Shown here piece by piece: positions 13,657 to 23,842 of a stretch of 64,000 nucleotides of DNA (its first letter is position 1; each line of letters begins with the position of its first letter). The stretch covers positions 92,589-156,588 of the forward strand of contig JACTMU010000094.1 in the NCBI GenBank assembly GCA_014584465.1. The letters run 5' to 3'. The position numbers and the translations under genes were made by a program. Source of the stretch: Pseudomonadota bacterium. GTDB taxonomy: Bacteria > Bdellovibrionota > Bdellovibrionia > Bdellovibrionales > JACTMU01. The notes under the pieces were generated by a model, which worked only from the letters and a program-made list of their open reading frames with translations, was not told where the DNA came from and did no database searches.

Positions 13657-14190
13657 GTGGAAAGTTCAGTCCTTCTCTTTTATGTATTGGCCGCACTGAT
13701 TCTCATATCAGCGGTTGGTGTGATCTCCGCTGCCAACGCGATCTATTCGGCGCTCTGCCTTGTAACGACGATGTTTGGAGTCGCAGGGGTCTTTTTGAAT
13801 TTAGGGGCTCCTTTTATAGGAGCGGTTCAAGTGATTGTCTATGCGGGCGCCGTCGTGGTTCTCTTTGTGATGATCGTGATGTTACTTGATCTTAAGAAAA
13901 AAGAGCGTCCACTTCAGTCGAGAAGTGTGTCCAGTGGGATTAAGGTCGCGATCCCAGCGCTTCTAGTGGGGATCGTCGTGGCAGCCGCCCAGATGTCGAT
14001 TGATTTTGCAACTCAAGAGGGTGCTGCTCAGAGCGGGGGCTTTTTGGTCTCCACGAAAGAGTTAGCTCAGCTCCTCCTCTCAAAATATCTCTTTGCATTT
14101 GAAGCCATCAGCCTTTTGATTTTGGTGGTGATTGTGGGTGCCATCTCTTTGGCACGAAGCCCAGGAGGTACTCATGTTGGACCTCAATGA
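13657..14190 (+). CDS. nuoJ: NADH-quinone oxidoreductase subunit J
   Basis: 177 residues from a GTG start 3 bp after nuoH. Five hydrophobic segments; GAVQVIVYAGAVVVLFVMIV is the conserved NuoJ core, with the pi-bulge helix involved in coupling. nuoK begins inside its last codons (17-bp overlap), as in many nuo operons. Confidence 0.95.
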   Translation: MESSVLLFYVLAALILISAVGVISAANAIYSALCLVTTMFGVAGVFLNLGAPFIGAVQVIVYAGAVVVLFVMIVMLLDLKKKERPLQSRSVSSGIKVAIPALLVGIVVAAAQMSIDFATQEGAAQSGGFLVSTKELAQLLLSKYLFAFEAISLLILVVIVGAISLARSPGGTHVGPQ

Positions 14191-14500
14191 GTTTATGCAT
14201 ATCGGGATTCATCATTACATTGCACTCTCCCTGATTCTGTTTGCAGTGGGAATGATGGGAGTGATGATACGAACCAATGTTTTGATTATTCTCATGTCCA
14301 TTGAGTTGATGTTGAATGCAGTGAACTTATCTTTTGTAACTTTCAGCCATTATAACAAGAATTTTGATGGGCAAATCATTGTCTTTTTCGTTATGACAAT
14401 TGCCGCAGCAGAAGCAGCGGTGGGATTGGCGTTGGTGGTGTTGATCTTCAAACATGTAAAGACATTGAATGTGAGATTTTTTGAAAAACTTCGAGGGTAA
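14174..14500 (+). CDS. nuoK: NADH-quinone oxidoreductase subunit K
   Basis: 108 residues from the ATG at 14174, chosen because AGGAGG lies just upstream; the longer frame from 14132 would run through nuoJ. Three membrane helices, with LIILMSIELMLNAVNL holding the buried glutamates (MSIELM) of the proton path. Length is normal for NuoK. Confidence 0.95.
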   Translation: MLDLNEFMHIGIHHYIALSLILFAVGMMGVMIRTNVLIILMSIELMLNAVNLSFVTFSHYNKNFDGQIIVFFVMTIAAAEAAVGLALVVLIFKHVKTLNVRFFEKLRG

Positions 14501-14560
14501 TCTCTTCACCTGGAAAAATTGAATGGACACAGTACGAGATGAGATAAGAGAGGGTTTTGC

Positions 14561-16498
14561 GTGAACACAACATTTTTGGTTGCTCTTTTGCTTCTTGCGC
14601 CATTGATGGGATTTCTCTTTAATGGAATTCGTTTTCGAAGCACCTCTTACAAATTGGCAGGTACAATTGCAACTCTTGCTTCGGCAACATCATTTTTGTC
14701 GGCGCTCCTTTTGGTGGGGACCTTGATCCGTTCTGAGGGGCCTTCAGGTTCGATTCAAGTGACTTTTTTTGAGTGGATCCGCTTAGGATCGGTTCAAGTC
14801 TCAGCACGATTTGTCATTGATGCATTAAGTTCAGTGATGGTCTTGGTGGTGACAGGAATAGGCTCACTTATACATCTTTTCAGCATTGGATACATGTCTC
14901 ACGATCCAAGGCCTTCCAAGTACTTTGCCTATCTTAATTTCTTTCTCTTCAACATGCTTCTTTTGATCTTAGGCAGCAATCTTTTGATCATGTTCATCGG
15001 CTGGGAAGGGGTAGGACTGTGCTCCTATTTGTTGATTGGGTTCTGGTTTACCGATCGAGAGAAGGCTGCCGCCGGTATGAAGGCCTTTGTGACCAATCGA
15101 ATTGGGGATGCTGGATTTCTACTTGGTATGTTTTTTCTTCTCTTTACCTTTGGGACCTTGGAGTTTTCAGAGCTTGGTATGTTGGCCCCAACTCCAGAAA
15201 TGGGCTGGCTAGGTCCCGTCACTCTGGCCACCCTCTTTTTGTTTGTGGGGGCAACAGGCAAATCGGCACAAATTCCCCTCTATGTTTGGCTTCCCGATGC
15301 CATGGCGGGCCCTACCCCGGTTTCGGCATTGATTCATGCCGCAACGATGGTGACAGCAGGTGTGTACATGATTGTGCGACTCAATCCTCTTTTCATGGCA
15401 GCCCCAAATACCATGTTGGTCATTGCCACGATCGGTGGGGCAACCGCTTTTTTTGCTGCGACGATTGGGCTTACTCAATGGGACATCAAAAAGGTGCTCG
15501 CCTATTCTACGGTTTCCCAATTGGGATATATGTTTTTGGCAGCCGGAGTAGGTGCATTTGGTGCCGCAATTTTTCATTTGATGACTCATGCCTTCTTTAA
15601 AGCGTTGCTCTTTTTAGGATCTGGGAGCGTGATTCACGCAATGTCAGATGAGCAGGACATTCGTAAGATGGGGGGATTGAGACCTCATCTTCCCATCACT
15701 CACACCACCTTTTTTCTGGGATGGTTGGCGATCATCGGTATTCCACCACTTGCGGGTTTTTTTAGTAAGGATGAGATTTTGTGGATGGCCTTTCACAGTC
15801 CGAGAGGACATTGGACGCTCTGGATGGTGGGTGTTTTGGGAGCAGCATTGACTGCCTTTTACATGACAAGACTCATGGCACTCACCTTTTGGGGAAAGTC
15901 TCGATTTGGTCATGACCACCATCCACATGAGGGTCCCTGGACTATGGCGCTTCCGCTTATTGTGCTCGCATTTTTTTCGGTTGTAGCAGGGTGGATTGGG
16001 ATCCCTCACGTGCTTGGAAAAATGTTGCCAGGTCATCCTGCCAATCTCCTTGAGGAGTGGCTCAAGCCACTTCTTACCTTGCCCCTTCTGGCTGAGGGCG
16101 ATCATACTGTGATCGAAATGAGTTTGATGTCCATCTCGGTCTGCGTTGCGGGGTTGTCCGCCTTTTTGGCCTACTACTTCTACATCGTTAAACCTGATCT
16201 GCCTGCTAAGATTGCGGCAAGTCTTGGAGGTCTCTACACTCTTGTATTGAACAAATATCGGGTGGATGAGTTTTATCAATCAAAACTCATTTCTCCCTTG
16301 GTTGAAGCAAGTAAAGGTCTCTGGGTGTACGTGGATGTGGAATTTATCGATCGGATCAGCTACTGGATCACGGATCTCTTTCGAGAAGTTGGCAAGGAGT
16401 TACGAGAGATTCAAAATGGAAATATCCAGAACTATATCATGTACATCTCTATTGGAATTGTCAGTGTCATGATCGTGGTCTTAACGTTGGGAAGGTAA
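14561..16498 (+). CDS. nuoL: NADH-quinone oxidoreductase subunit L
   Basis: 645 residues from a GTG start. Many membrane helices with the Mrp-antiporter core, including FIGWEGVGLCSYLLIGFW, TGKSAQIPLYVWLPDAMAGP and HAFFKALLFLGSGS. The C-terminal region (residues 540-645) carries the long lateral amphipathic helix typical of NuoL and a final membrane anchor. It is the distal proton-pumping subunit. Sixty bases separate it from nuoK. Confidence 0.97.
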   Translation: MNTTFLVALLLLAPLMGFLFNGIRFRSTSYKLAGTIATLASATSFLSALLLVGTLIRSEGPSGSIQVTFFEWIRLGSVQVSARFVIDALSSVMVLVVTGIGSLIHLFSIGYMSHDPRPSKYFAYLNFFLFNMLLLILGSNLLIMFIGWEGVGLCSYLLIGFWFTDREKAAAGMKAFVTNRIGDAGFLLGMFFLLFTFGTLEFSELGMLAPTPEMGWLGPVTLATLFLFVGATGKSAQIPLYVWLPDAMAGPTPVSALIHAATMVTAGVYMIVRLNPLFMAAPNTMLVIATIGGATAFFAATIGLTQWDIKKVLAYSTVSQLGYMFLAAGVGAFGAAIFHLMTHAFFKALLFLGSGSVIHAMSDEQDIRKMGGLRPHLPITHTTFFLGWLAIIGIPPLAGFFSKDEILWMAFHSPRGHWTLWMVGVLGAALTAFYMTRLMALTFWGKSRFGHDHHPHEGPWTMALPLIVLAFFSVVAGWIGIPHVLGKMLPGHPANLLEEWLKPLLTLPLLAEGDHTVIEMSLMSISVCVAGLSAFLAYYFYIVKPDLPAKIAASLGGLYTLVLNKYRVDEFYQSKLISPLVEASKGLWVYVDVEFIDRISYWITDLFREVGKELREIQNGNIQNYIMYISIGIVSVMIVVLTLGR

Positions 16499-16502
16499 GA
16501 GA

Positions 16503-18110
16503 ATGGTTCTCTCATTAGTCACTTTTTTACCCACTGTCTTTGCTCTCATTCTAATGCTGACTCGTTCAGATAAGATGGTGAGGTTGTTGGCTCTCATTTT
16601 TGGTTGGAGTGAGTTTTTCATCAGCGCGGCCATTCTTACAAAGTTTAAAACAGGCACACCCAGTTTGCAGCTTGTGGAAAGATATGCGTGGATCAGTGAT
16701 TTTGGGATTACCTATTTCTTAGGGGTAGATGGTCTGTCGTTGTGGTTGGTTCTGCTTACGACTTTTCTTACCCCGATCATTATCTTAGGAAGCTGGACTT
16801 CTATCCGTGAAAGGGTCAAGGGCTTTCATATAAGTCTCTTTATTCTCGAAACAGCCATGTTGGGAACTTTTTTGGCGATGGATTCGGTCCTTTTCTATCT
16901 GTTTTGGGAATTGTCGCTTATTCCAATGTATTTCATGGTTGGGATATGGGGTGGGCCACGGCGAATTTATGCCACGGTCAAGTTTTTCATTTTCACGATG
17001 CTCGGTTCTGTCTTTATGCTATTGGCCATCATCTACATGATCTACCAGACTGCAGACGTGGCTGGATACTACAGCGCCAGCATCTTGGATTTCTACAATT
17101 TGTCACTACCGTTTGTGGCGGGTGAATTTTTAACGCCTCAGACTCTCTGTTTCTTAGCGTTTTCAATTGCATTTGCAATCAAAGTCCCGCTTTTTCCGCT
17201 TCATACGTGGCTCCCCGATGCCCACGTGGAGGCGCCTACACCTGGGTCTGTGATCTTAGCAGGTGTCATGCTCAAAATGGGGACCTACGGTTTCTTAAGA
17301 TTCTCCATTCCGATGTTCCCAGAGGCAGTCCAAAACTGGGGCTGGATCTTTTTGATTGCAGCAACAGTTGGAATTATCTATGGCGCACTCGTTGCAATGG
17401 TGCAGCCAGACATGAAGAAGCTTGTTGCCTATTCCTCGGTTTCCCATATGGGTTACGTTCTCTTAGGCCTCTTTGCCTTGAATATAGAGGGGATGGCGGG
17501 AGCTCTTTTTCAGATGCTTAACCATGGGGTGAGCACCGGCGCCCTCTTTTTGTTGGTAGGAATGATCTATGAAAGAACTCACAGTCGTGAGATCAAGAGG
17601 TATGGTGGGTTGGCTGCAAACTTGCCACTGTTTGCTATTTTTTTCTTTATCATCACACTTTCGAGCATTGCGGTGCCAATGACCAATGGATTCATAGGAG
17701 AGTACCTGATTTTGCTAGGTAGCTTCTTATCAGGAGAGATATTTGTCTATTTTGCCATACTTGGTGTTGTGCTGGGCGCGGTCTATATGCTCTGGATGTA
17801 CAAGAATGTCTTCTTTGGAACGGACGGCGAGATTGTAAAGCACCACAAATTGGAAGATATGAACATGAGAGAGATCTGTGTGATGATCCCACTTGTGGTT
17901 TTAGTGTTTTGGATGGGGATCAAGCCCAACCATTTTCTAGATTGGTCGAAATCCAGCTTGGACCATCTTGTACAGAATCAAAAGGGTTATCAACTGACCG
18001 TCGATCTTGACACAAAATCACAAGATGTTGTGCAAAAATCAGATCACGATTCAATTGTAGGTCATCAGACATCTTATGATTCGTCACGAAGCTATGAGGC
18101 TGAAAGGTGA
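16503..18110 (+). CDS. nuoM: NADH-quinone oxidoreductase subunit M
   Basis: 535 residues. Antiporter-like core with FWELSLIPMYFMVGIWGG, KVPLFPLHTWLPDAHVEAPT and a later NHGVSTGALFLLVGMIYERT, all typical of NuoM. A polar tail of about 45 residues (after NHFLDWSKSSLDHL) extends past the last membrane helix. Starts 4 bp after nuoL and ends 4 bp before nuoN. Confidence 0.97.
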   Translation: MVLSLVTFLPTVFALILMLTRSDKMVRLLALIFGWSEFFISAAILTKFKTGTPSLQLVERYAWISDFGITYFLGVDGLSLWLVLLTTFLTPIIILGSWTSIRERVKGFHISLFILETAMLGTFLAMDSVLFYLFWELSLIPMYFMVGIWGGPRRIYATVKFFIFTMLGSVFMLLAIIYMIYQTADVAGYYSASILDFYNLSLPFVAGEFLTPQTLCFLAFSIAFAIKVPLFPLHTWLPDAHVEAPTPGSVILAGVMLKMGTYGFLRFSIPMFPEAVQNWGWIFLIAATVGIIYGALVAMVQPDMKKLVAYSSVSHMGYVLLGLFALNIEGMAGALFQMLNHGVSTGALFLLVGMIYERTHSREIKRYGGLAANLPLFAIFFFIITLSSIAVPMTNGFIGEYLILLGSFLSGEIFVYFAILGVVLGAVYMLWMYKNVFFGTDGEIVKHHKLEDMNMREICVMIPLVVLVFWMGIKPNHFLDWSKSSLDHLVQNQKGYQLTVDLDTKSQDVVQKSDHDSIVGHQTSYDSSRSYEAER

Positions 18111-18114
18111 CCGT

Positions 18115-19554
18115 ATGAATATAGAATTTGGTTACATGGATCTTCTTCTTACAAGTCCACTCTTGGTTCTTTTTGTGACCAGCTTGATTCCAATTACAAC
18201 AAAGCTTTTGAGAGGAAATCGAGAGCTCAATCCTTTGGCAAACCTTCTATGTGTTTTTGCTGGACTTGCAATCTGTGCTGGTGTCATGGTGATTCCCCAG
18301 CAAAGTCACTTGGCTTTTGAAGGTGCGATTGTAGTTGATGGGCTCTCTCGGTTCATGGGTGTGCTGATTCTATTTTTGACGGGAGGGGCACTTTTTCTCG
18401 TTGCAGAACATCGAACGGTCATTGAACGCCAGCTCTCTGAATGCATTTTTTTGATTCTAAGTGCCGCAATGGGGATGTTGATCTTATTGTGGTCGAACGA
18501 CCTTCTGACAACATTTATTGGCCTGGAACTCACAGCTCTTTCAACCTATCTTGTGATTGCACTCAGCCGTGAAATAGTTTTGGCCAGAGAAGCTGCCTTT
18601 AAATATTTTGTGATGGGAAGTTTTGCTTCAGCGATCTTTTTGTTGGGCGCTTCATTGATTTACGGCACAGCTTTGTCGACCAATTTCAGTGATCTTGGAA
18701 ATGTTGCCGGGACTTTGGTTTCTACCAATCGTCTTTTTCTCTTTGGGCTGTCGTTGGTGGTTTTGGGATTTGCCTTTAAGATCTCTCTTTTCCCCTTTCA
18801 CTTTTGGACCCCAGATGTCTATCAAGGGGCAGGGACTCCAATCACGGCCTACATGGCCACCGCAGTCAAAGCGGCAAGCTTTGCGGTTTTTTTGCGTTTT
18901 ACGATGGTTGGTGGATTGTGGAGCGCTGAAAGCCTCTTTAATGCTCTTCAATGGCTGGCTGTGGCAACCATGTTGATTGGAAATGTCGCTGCATTGATCC
19001 AATCCAATTTGAAGAGAATGCTGGCCTATTCGAGCATTGCCCACTCCGGCTATGTGATGATCGGCTTGCTTGTAGCAGCTTATGGAGGAGACCAACTTAT
19101 TGGTCCCATGGCCTTTTACCTCTTCACCTACTCAGTGATGACCTTTGGGGCCTTTGCAGCCATCAGCATGTTAGAGAAAAATAGCGATACCATACTGCAC
19201 GTGGAAGATCTGGCAGGCTTGGGACGTAAACATCCATGGATCTCGTTTGCTATGATGTTATTTCTATTGAGCCTTGCGGGGATACCTCCCCTTCTAGGGT
19301 TCTTTGGCAAATTCTACCTTTTTGCCGTCGCGATGGATGTGGGGTTTTATTGGCTTGCCATTTGGGGTGTGATCAATTCTGTGATCAGCGTCTACTATTA
19401 TCTTCGCCCCATCATCTATCTCTACATGCATGAGGGTCAGGAGTTCACTTTGCCTCGCGCACGCTATTTGACCACCATGGCAGTTGCGCTTTCTGCTGCC
19501 ATGGTGCTGATGCTGGGCTTTTTCTCCTCTCACATCATCCACCTCGTCGAGTAG
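18115..19554 (+). CDS. nuoN: NADH-quinone oxidoreductase subunit N
   Basis: 479 residues from the ATG at 18115 behind AAAGGTGA; a longer frame would overlap nuoM. Antiporter-like subunit with FIGLELTALSTYLVIALSRE, KISLFPFHFWTPDVYQGAGT and YSSIAHSGYVMIG. Third proton-channel-like subunit and last gene of this cluster. Subunits B, C, D, E, F, G and I are not in the window. Confidence 0.96.
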   Translation: MNIEFGYMDLLLTSPLLVLFVTSLIPITTKLLRGNRELNPLANLLCVFAGLAICAGVMVIPQQSHLAFEGAIVVDGLSRFMGVLILFLTGGALFLVAEHRTVIERQLSECIFLILSAAMGMLILLWSNDLLTTFIGLELTALSTYLVIALSREIVLAREAAFKYFVMGSFASAIFLLGASLIYGTALSTNFSDLGNVAGTLVSTNRLFLFGLSLVVLGFAFKISLFPFHFWTPDVYQGAGTPITAYMATAVKAASFAVFLRFTMVGGLWSAESLFNALQWLAVATMLIGNVAALIQSNLKRMLAYSSIAHSGYVMIGLLVAAYGGDQLIGPMAFYLFTYSVMTFGAFAAISMLEKNSDTILHVEDLAGLGRKHPWISFAMMLFLLSLAGIPPLLGFFGKFYLFAVAMDVGFYWLAIWGVINSVISVYYYLRPIIYLYMHEGQEFTLPRARYLTTMAVALSAAMVLMLGFFSSHIIHLVE

Positions 19555-19645
19555 AGAGCAAATATTGGATCTGGCGCGGCAATTTAATAACTGAAGTTCT
19601 CGGTAAAACTTCCGAAAGAGGTGTAGAGTGATCTTCGGTCTCGAC

Positions 19646-19660
19646 ATAAGAAAAACTTAT
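19646..19660 (-). repeat. 15-bp palindrome, copy 2
   Basis: ATAAGAAAAACTTAT on the plus strand, the reverse complement of the element at 5884-5898 and, read on the minus strand, also followed after two bases by CGAG. It lies between the convergent ends of nuoN and the patatin gene. The next repeat motif (CTAGGCACTAA) is 30 bp away. Confidence 0.65.
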
Positions 19661-19683
19661 GGAAATTCGCTGTGAAAGCCGAT

Positions 19684-19700
19684 TTCGCGCTAGGCACTAA
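19684..19700 (-). repeat. TTAGTGCCTAG intergenic repeat, copy 1
   Basis: Minus-strand TTAGTGCCTAGCGCGAA. TAGTGCCT..CGCGAA recurs at 34552-34567 with two bases exchanged, and TTAGTGCCTAG recurs exactly at 60078-60088. It is 13 bp beyond the stop of the patatin gene. Confidence 0.5.
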
Positions 19701-19712
19701 AGACAGCGAAGC

Positions 19713-20915
19713 TCAAAGATCAAATTTTCGAAGTGTATTGATGGCGGACTTAAATCCGGCTCGAACGATATGCCCTAGTATCTTCTGATTGAGACTGAAA
19801 TGGTCTGCAAAGAACATCTCATGGTTATGGGGATCAGGATGAATATCGATGTAGGTGACATCTCGCTGAAAATTGATCCGCTTGAGTATAATCTCAATGA
19901 GTTTGTCTTTGTGCTCTTCAGGAAGATGGCTCTGTTTAAAATAACCATCAATGGCGTTGAGGATCTGTGAGATGCTCTCTCGATATTCCACATGTCGCGC
20001 AATCTTTTGTTCAACGAGCTGATAGAGGGCCTGGTTGAGGATCGCCCCTATGCCATAGTCCGCGAGACTGCCAATATCTTTATTGTAGTGATAGGGTTGG
20101 ATGGAATAACTTGAAATGATGAGGTCCGCACCGTGGTCTGCAGCAACGTGAGTGGAGAGTGAATCGCGAATTTCTCCATCAAAAAAATGAAGAATCTTTC
20201 CCTTTTCATTTGCGATTTCATACGGAGCAAATGCAGGTGGTAAACTGGCAGAGGCCGCCGCAGCTTCACTGATTGTGGCGTAGTTGGCATATTTGATGGT
20301 CTTATCTTTGGTCACCTCTTCAAAATCGCCGAAGATCACCTTACGCGAGTGGTTCAATTGGGTGGCCACGATGAAAAGGTCCACTCCAAGATCTCGGAAA
20401 TGGTTGCTCTGAACGAGAACATGTTCTCTAAGGTAGCGCTCAAGTCCTTTGGTTGTAAAAAGACCATTGAGCTTAAATCCGCTCTTCAAAAAGGCCTCAA
20501 TACCGCCCGTGACGACCGAGCTTCTTCTTAAAAACTTAGGGATGAATCCTACCAGATTCTTGCCGTTGAGGGTGAATAGATCCATGTAGGAGATGGGCTT
20601 GAGTGAGCCTATCGAGCTTCGCCGCGGAGTGAGGCGAAATCCAGTTTCAAAGATAAAGCTCGATCGAATGGTCTCTAGATCGTAGCCGGCAGCCAAAAAG
20701 GTGCAAATGACAGCTCCTGCGCTGGAGCCTACGTAGATACGAAAGGTTCTGGAGAAATCATCGCCAAACTTCGTCTCAACATCGTCGTGACTTCCCCCGG
20801 CAAATCGAAAACCCTTCTCTTGGAGGGCTTGACAGACGCCCAAGTGAAAAGCCGCAGCCTTTAAACCACCTCCACTTAAAACCAGAGCGACTCGCTTTTT
20901 TTTGTCTATTCGCAT
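19713..20915 (-). CDS. Patatin-like phospholipase
   Basis: 400 residues. The N-terminus has the oxyanion-hole motif LVLSGGGLKAAAFHLGV, the nucleophile elbow GSSAGAV (serine near residue 65) and FFDGEIRDS near 230 with the catalytic aspartate, so the Ser-Asp dyad is complete. No signal peptide is seen, so it probably acts in the cytoplasm or is exported by another route. The C-terminal 120 residues are helical and not recognised. Patatins hydrolyse acyl groups from membrane lipids. The ATG lies 11 bp from a perfect -10 hexamer with little room for a leader. Confidence 0.88.
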   Translation of the reverse strand: MRIDKKKRVALVLSGGGLKAAAFHLGVCQALQEKGFRFAGGSHDDVETKFGDDFSRTFRIYVGSSAGAVICTFLAAGYDLETIRSSFIFETGFRLTPRRSSIGSLKPISYMDLFTLNGKNLVGFIPKFLRRSSVVTGGIEAFLKSGFKLNGLFTTKGLERYLREHVLVQSNHFRDLGVDLFIVATQLNHSRKVIFGDFEEVTKDKTIKYANYATISEAAAASASLPPAFAPYEIANEKGKILHFFDGEIRDSLSTHVAADHGADLIISSYSIQPYHYNKDIGSLADYGIGAILNQALYQLVEQKIARHVEYRESISQILNAIDGYFKQSHLPEEHKDKLIEIILKRINFQRDVTYIDIHPDPHNHEMFFADHFSLNQKILGHIVRAGFKSAINTLRKFDL

Positions 20916-20926
20916 AACGTATCCCC

Positions 20927-20932
20927 ATTATA
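20927..20932 (-). promoter_or_regulatory. Predicted -10 element of the patatin gene
   Basis: Exact TATAAT on the minus strand, 11 bp before the patatin ATG. A poor -35 (CTAGAC) lies 17 bp further upstream. If used, the transcript would have a leader of only a few bases and no normal ribosome binding site, giving a nearly leaderless message; otherwise a downstream start would have to be used. Confidence 0.4.
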
Positions 20933-21009
20933 GGAAGTGATGTGGAAAAGTCTAGCGTGACAAGAGGCTATTTCGATGAAAAAATGGGCCAAATAGGGAG
21001 GCTTTTACG

Positions 21010-21396
21010 ATGGAACGACTATCCATTACTGACTACTCAACAAAATATCATATCAGTGTTTCGACACTGAGAAGAAAGATCAAGGCCAACCAAATTGACT
21101 ATTCACTGGAAGATGGGAAGTACATGATCAGGGATGTGCCTCCGCAAAGCCCGCACGGGCGTAGTGATTCATTAGATGACCACTCAAAACTGCTCAGTCG
21201 AGACCATGGTGACCACCTGGACTTTTCAACTGCCAACCTCCTGTTGAACGAACTGAAGGAGGCCTACTCAACGATACTCAAAGATAAAGAGGGTCAGATT
21301 GTAAATCTCAAGAGTCAAATTTCAGACCTTCAAACTCTCATTCAGGTTTTGGAGAGCGAAAATCAGCGACTTAAATTCTCGCTTGGTGAAGAGTAA
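21010..21396 (+). CDS. Small HTH and coiled-coil protein, unknown role
   Basis: 128 residues, with a clear ribosome binding site (AGGGAGG). Residues 1-45 resemble a MerR/excisionase-type helix-turn-helix (ITDYSTKYHISVSTLRRKIK) with a following wing (YSLEDGKYMIRDV). Residues 75-125 are a predicted coiled coil with heptads (LKDKEGQIVNLKSQISDLQ), suggesting dimerisation. I do not recognise a named family. It is divergent from the patatin gene and converges on lon with 16 bp between stops. Confidence 0.7.
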   Translation: MERLSITDYSTKYHISVSTLRRKIKANQIDYSLEDGKYMIRDVPPQSPHGRSDSLDDHSKLLSRDHGDHLDFSTANLLLNELKEAYSTILKDKEGQIVNLKSQISDLQTLIQVLESENQRLKFSLGEE

Positions 21397-21412
21397 GTCC
21401 GTCGCGAAATTC

Positions 21413-23842
21413 CTATGCAGCTGATGCCGCAGCTGGGGCTTTGGACTTCTTTCCACCACGTTGTCCACCGCCTCCCTTAACACCTTTCTTACCTTTCGTC
21501 ATTCCTGGTTCACCAAGGGCCATATGAAGCACCTCATCAAGATGTTCCACCAAAATGAAGTTGAGATTCTCAGTAAACTCTTTAGGGATGTCCGAGAGAT
21601 CTTTCTTATTCGCAATAGGAACGATGATGTTTTTAATGCCATGAGTAAGGGCAGCTAGGGCCTTCTCCTTGATTCCACCGACAGGGAGCACACGACCAGC
21701 CAGAGTTACCTCTCCGGTCATGGCAATGTCGCGACGAACAGGAAGCTCGGTCATCAAGCTGATGATCGCAGTCGCCAAAGTCACTCCGGCCGAAGGACCA
21801 TCCTTTGGGATTGCTCCGGCGGGGATATGAATGTGAATCTCGTTTTGGTCAAACCAATCATCGGCAATACGTAGCGCTGAGGCATGGGCCCGAGCGTAGG
21901 AGAGTGCCGCAGTGGCGGACTCTTTCATCACATCACCCATTTGGCCTGTCAGAACCAAGTTGCCCTTTCCCTTCATACGTAGGGCTTCGACATAGAGAAC
22001 CTCTCCGCCATGTTGAGTCCATGCCAATCCTGTGGCAATTCCAATGTTATCTTCTTTCAGTTTCTCGTCTCGTAGATATCTAGGAGCACCTAAGAAGTCA
22101 GAGACAACATCTTTGGTCACAATGGTCTTCTCTTTCTTTCCCGTGACCACATTTCTTGCGATCTTTCGAAAAATGGATCCGATCTCTCTTTCAAGATTAC
22201 GGACTCCCGACTCGCGAGTGTAATGTGAGGTAAGATATTGAAGGCCTTCCTCTGTGAATTCGACGTGGTCTGCGGTGATCCCGTTATTGACCAGTTGACG
22301 CTCAATCAGATGTCTTTTTGCAATCACCAACTTGTCGTTTTCGGTATAACCAGTGATCGAAATGACCTCCATGCGATCACGCAGTGCGGGAGGAATATCT
22401 TCAATCACGTTTGCAGTCGCGATGAAGAGACAGTTGCTGAGGTCAAAATCAACATTGAGATAGTTATCTCGAAAAGTCGAGTTCTGTTCAGGGTCCAACA
22501 CTTCAAGCATGGCGGCACTGGGATCTCCCCGAAAATCACTGCCAAGTTTGTCAATCTCGTCAAGAACAAGTACAGGATTGTTTGAACGAGTCTGTTTGAT
22601 TGCTTGAATGATCTTTCCGGGCATGGCACCAACATAAGTACGGCGATGTCCTCGAATCTCTGCTTCGTCCTTTACTCCACCCAGCGCAATACGGAAATAA
22701 TTTCGCCCCATAGACCGAGCAATGCTCTTGCCAAGAGAGGTCTTTCCGACTCCGGGAGGTCCCACAAAACAGAGAATTGGACCTTTCATATCTTTCTTCA
22801 AACTACGCACAGCTAAGAATTCCAAAATGCGCTCTTTAACTTTATGAAGATCATAGTGATCATCATTGAGAACCTGCTCTGCATGCTTCAAATCAAGATT
22901 GTCGCTTGTCTTCTTAGTCCAAGGGAGTTCGATGAGCCAATCCAGATAGGTTCGAACCATAGAGGCTTCGCTCGCATCAGGGTGCATGCGTTCGAGTCGG
23001 CCCAGCTGCTTAAGGGCTTCAACTTCCACTTCATCAGGCATGTCCGCAGCCAAGATCTTCTCACGAAGATCGTCAACCTCCTCAGATTTCGATTCATTGT
23101 CACCGAGTTCATTCTTTATGGCACGCATCTGTTCCCGTAAGAAGTACTCTCTTTGTGACTTAGTCATCTCATCTTTAGCGGTATTACGAATTCGCGCCTG
23201 CATTTGAAGAACTTCGAGCTCCTTATTAAGGATCTCATTGACGAGCTTCAAACGCTCCTTGGGATTATGGCACTCAAGAACTCTTTGAGCGTCCGCCACG
23301 CGCAGGCCCAGATTGCTTGCGATAAGGTCGGCCAATCGCCCAGGATCAGAGACATCATCAAGCACCAAAAGGATATCTGGAGAAAGAACTTTGCCAAGAG
23401 CAATGATCTTCTCAATCTGCTCCTTGGAGTTGCGAATCATAGCCTCATATTCAATGGGGGTGCTTGAAATGCCAGCTTCTGGAATCTTTTCAACGACCAC
23501 TTCGAAACAGGGCTCTGACTTAGCATATGAACGAATCTCACCCTTCCCAACTCCTTGGATCAGAATCTTCATTCGGCCATCTGCAAGTTTGCGCATGCGC
23601 ATGATCATCGCGATCGTACCTACTTGATAGATCGAATCAGGAGATGGATTGTCTTCATTGAACTCTTTTTGGGCAGCAAGAAAGATCAATCGATTTTTTG
23701 ATAGAGATTCCTCCACTGCACGAATCGAAGATTCGCGTCCCACAAACAGCGGGAGTATCATGTAAGGATAGACCACAAGGTCTCTTACAGGAAGTAAAGG
23801 AAGAGTCTGTGTCGCTTCTAATGTGTTGTCATCGAAAGTCAT
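21413..23842 (-). CDS. lon: ATP-dependent protease Lon
   Basis: 809 residues behind GGAGG. N-terminal substrate-binding LON domain ([20 protein letters not shown]), AAA module with P-loop [10 protein letters not shown] near 366, and C-terminal protease domain with [12 protein letters not shown] near 681 (catalytic serine) and [10 protein letters not shown] (catalytic lysine region near 723). The last 30 residues are a low-complexity G/K/A tail ([13 protein letters not shown]), an addition to the usual Lon end. Lon degrades misfolded and regulatory proteins in the cytoplasm. Upstream lies TCCCCATTTTTC, also present before the first DksA-like gene. Confidence 0.97.
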   Translation of the reverse strand: MTFDDNTLEATQTLPLLPVRDLVVYPYMILPLFVGRESSIRAVEESLSKNRLIFLAAQKEFNEDNPSPDSIYQVGTIAMIMRMRKLADGRMKILIQGVGKGEIRSYAKSEPCFEVVVEKIPEAGISSTPIEYEAMIRNSKEQIEKIIALGKVLSPDILLVLDDVSDPGRLADLIASNLGLRVADAQRVLECHNPKERLKLVNEILNKELEVLQMQARIRNTAKDEMTKSQREYFLREQMRAIKNELGDNESKSEEVDDLREKILAADMPDEVEVEALKQLGRLERMHPDASEASMVRTYLDWLIELPWTKKTSDNLDLKHAEQVLNDDHYDLHKVKERILEFLAVRSLKKDMKGPILCFVGPPGVGKTSLGKSIARSMGRNYFRIALGGVKDEAEIRGHRRTYVGAMPGKIIQAIKQTRSNNPVLVLDEIDKLGSDFRGDPSAAMLEVLDPEQNSTFRDNYLNVDFDLSNCLFIATANVIEDIPPALRDRMEVISITGYTENDKLVIAKRHLIERQLVNNGITADHVEFTEEGLQYLTSHYTRESGVRNLEREIGSIFRKIARNVVTGKKEKTIVTKDVVSDFLGAPRYLRDEKLKEDNIGIATGLAWTQHGGEVLYVEALRMKGKGNLVLTGQMGDVMKESATAALSYARAHASALRIADDWFDQNEIHIHIPAGAIPKDGPSAGVTLATAIISLMTELPVRRDIAMTGEVTLAGRVLPVGGIKEKALAALTHGIKNIIVPIANKKDLSDIPKEFTENLNFILVEHLDEVLHMALGEPGMTKGKKGVKGGGGQRGGKKSKAPAAASAA

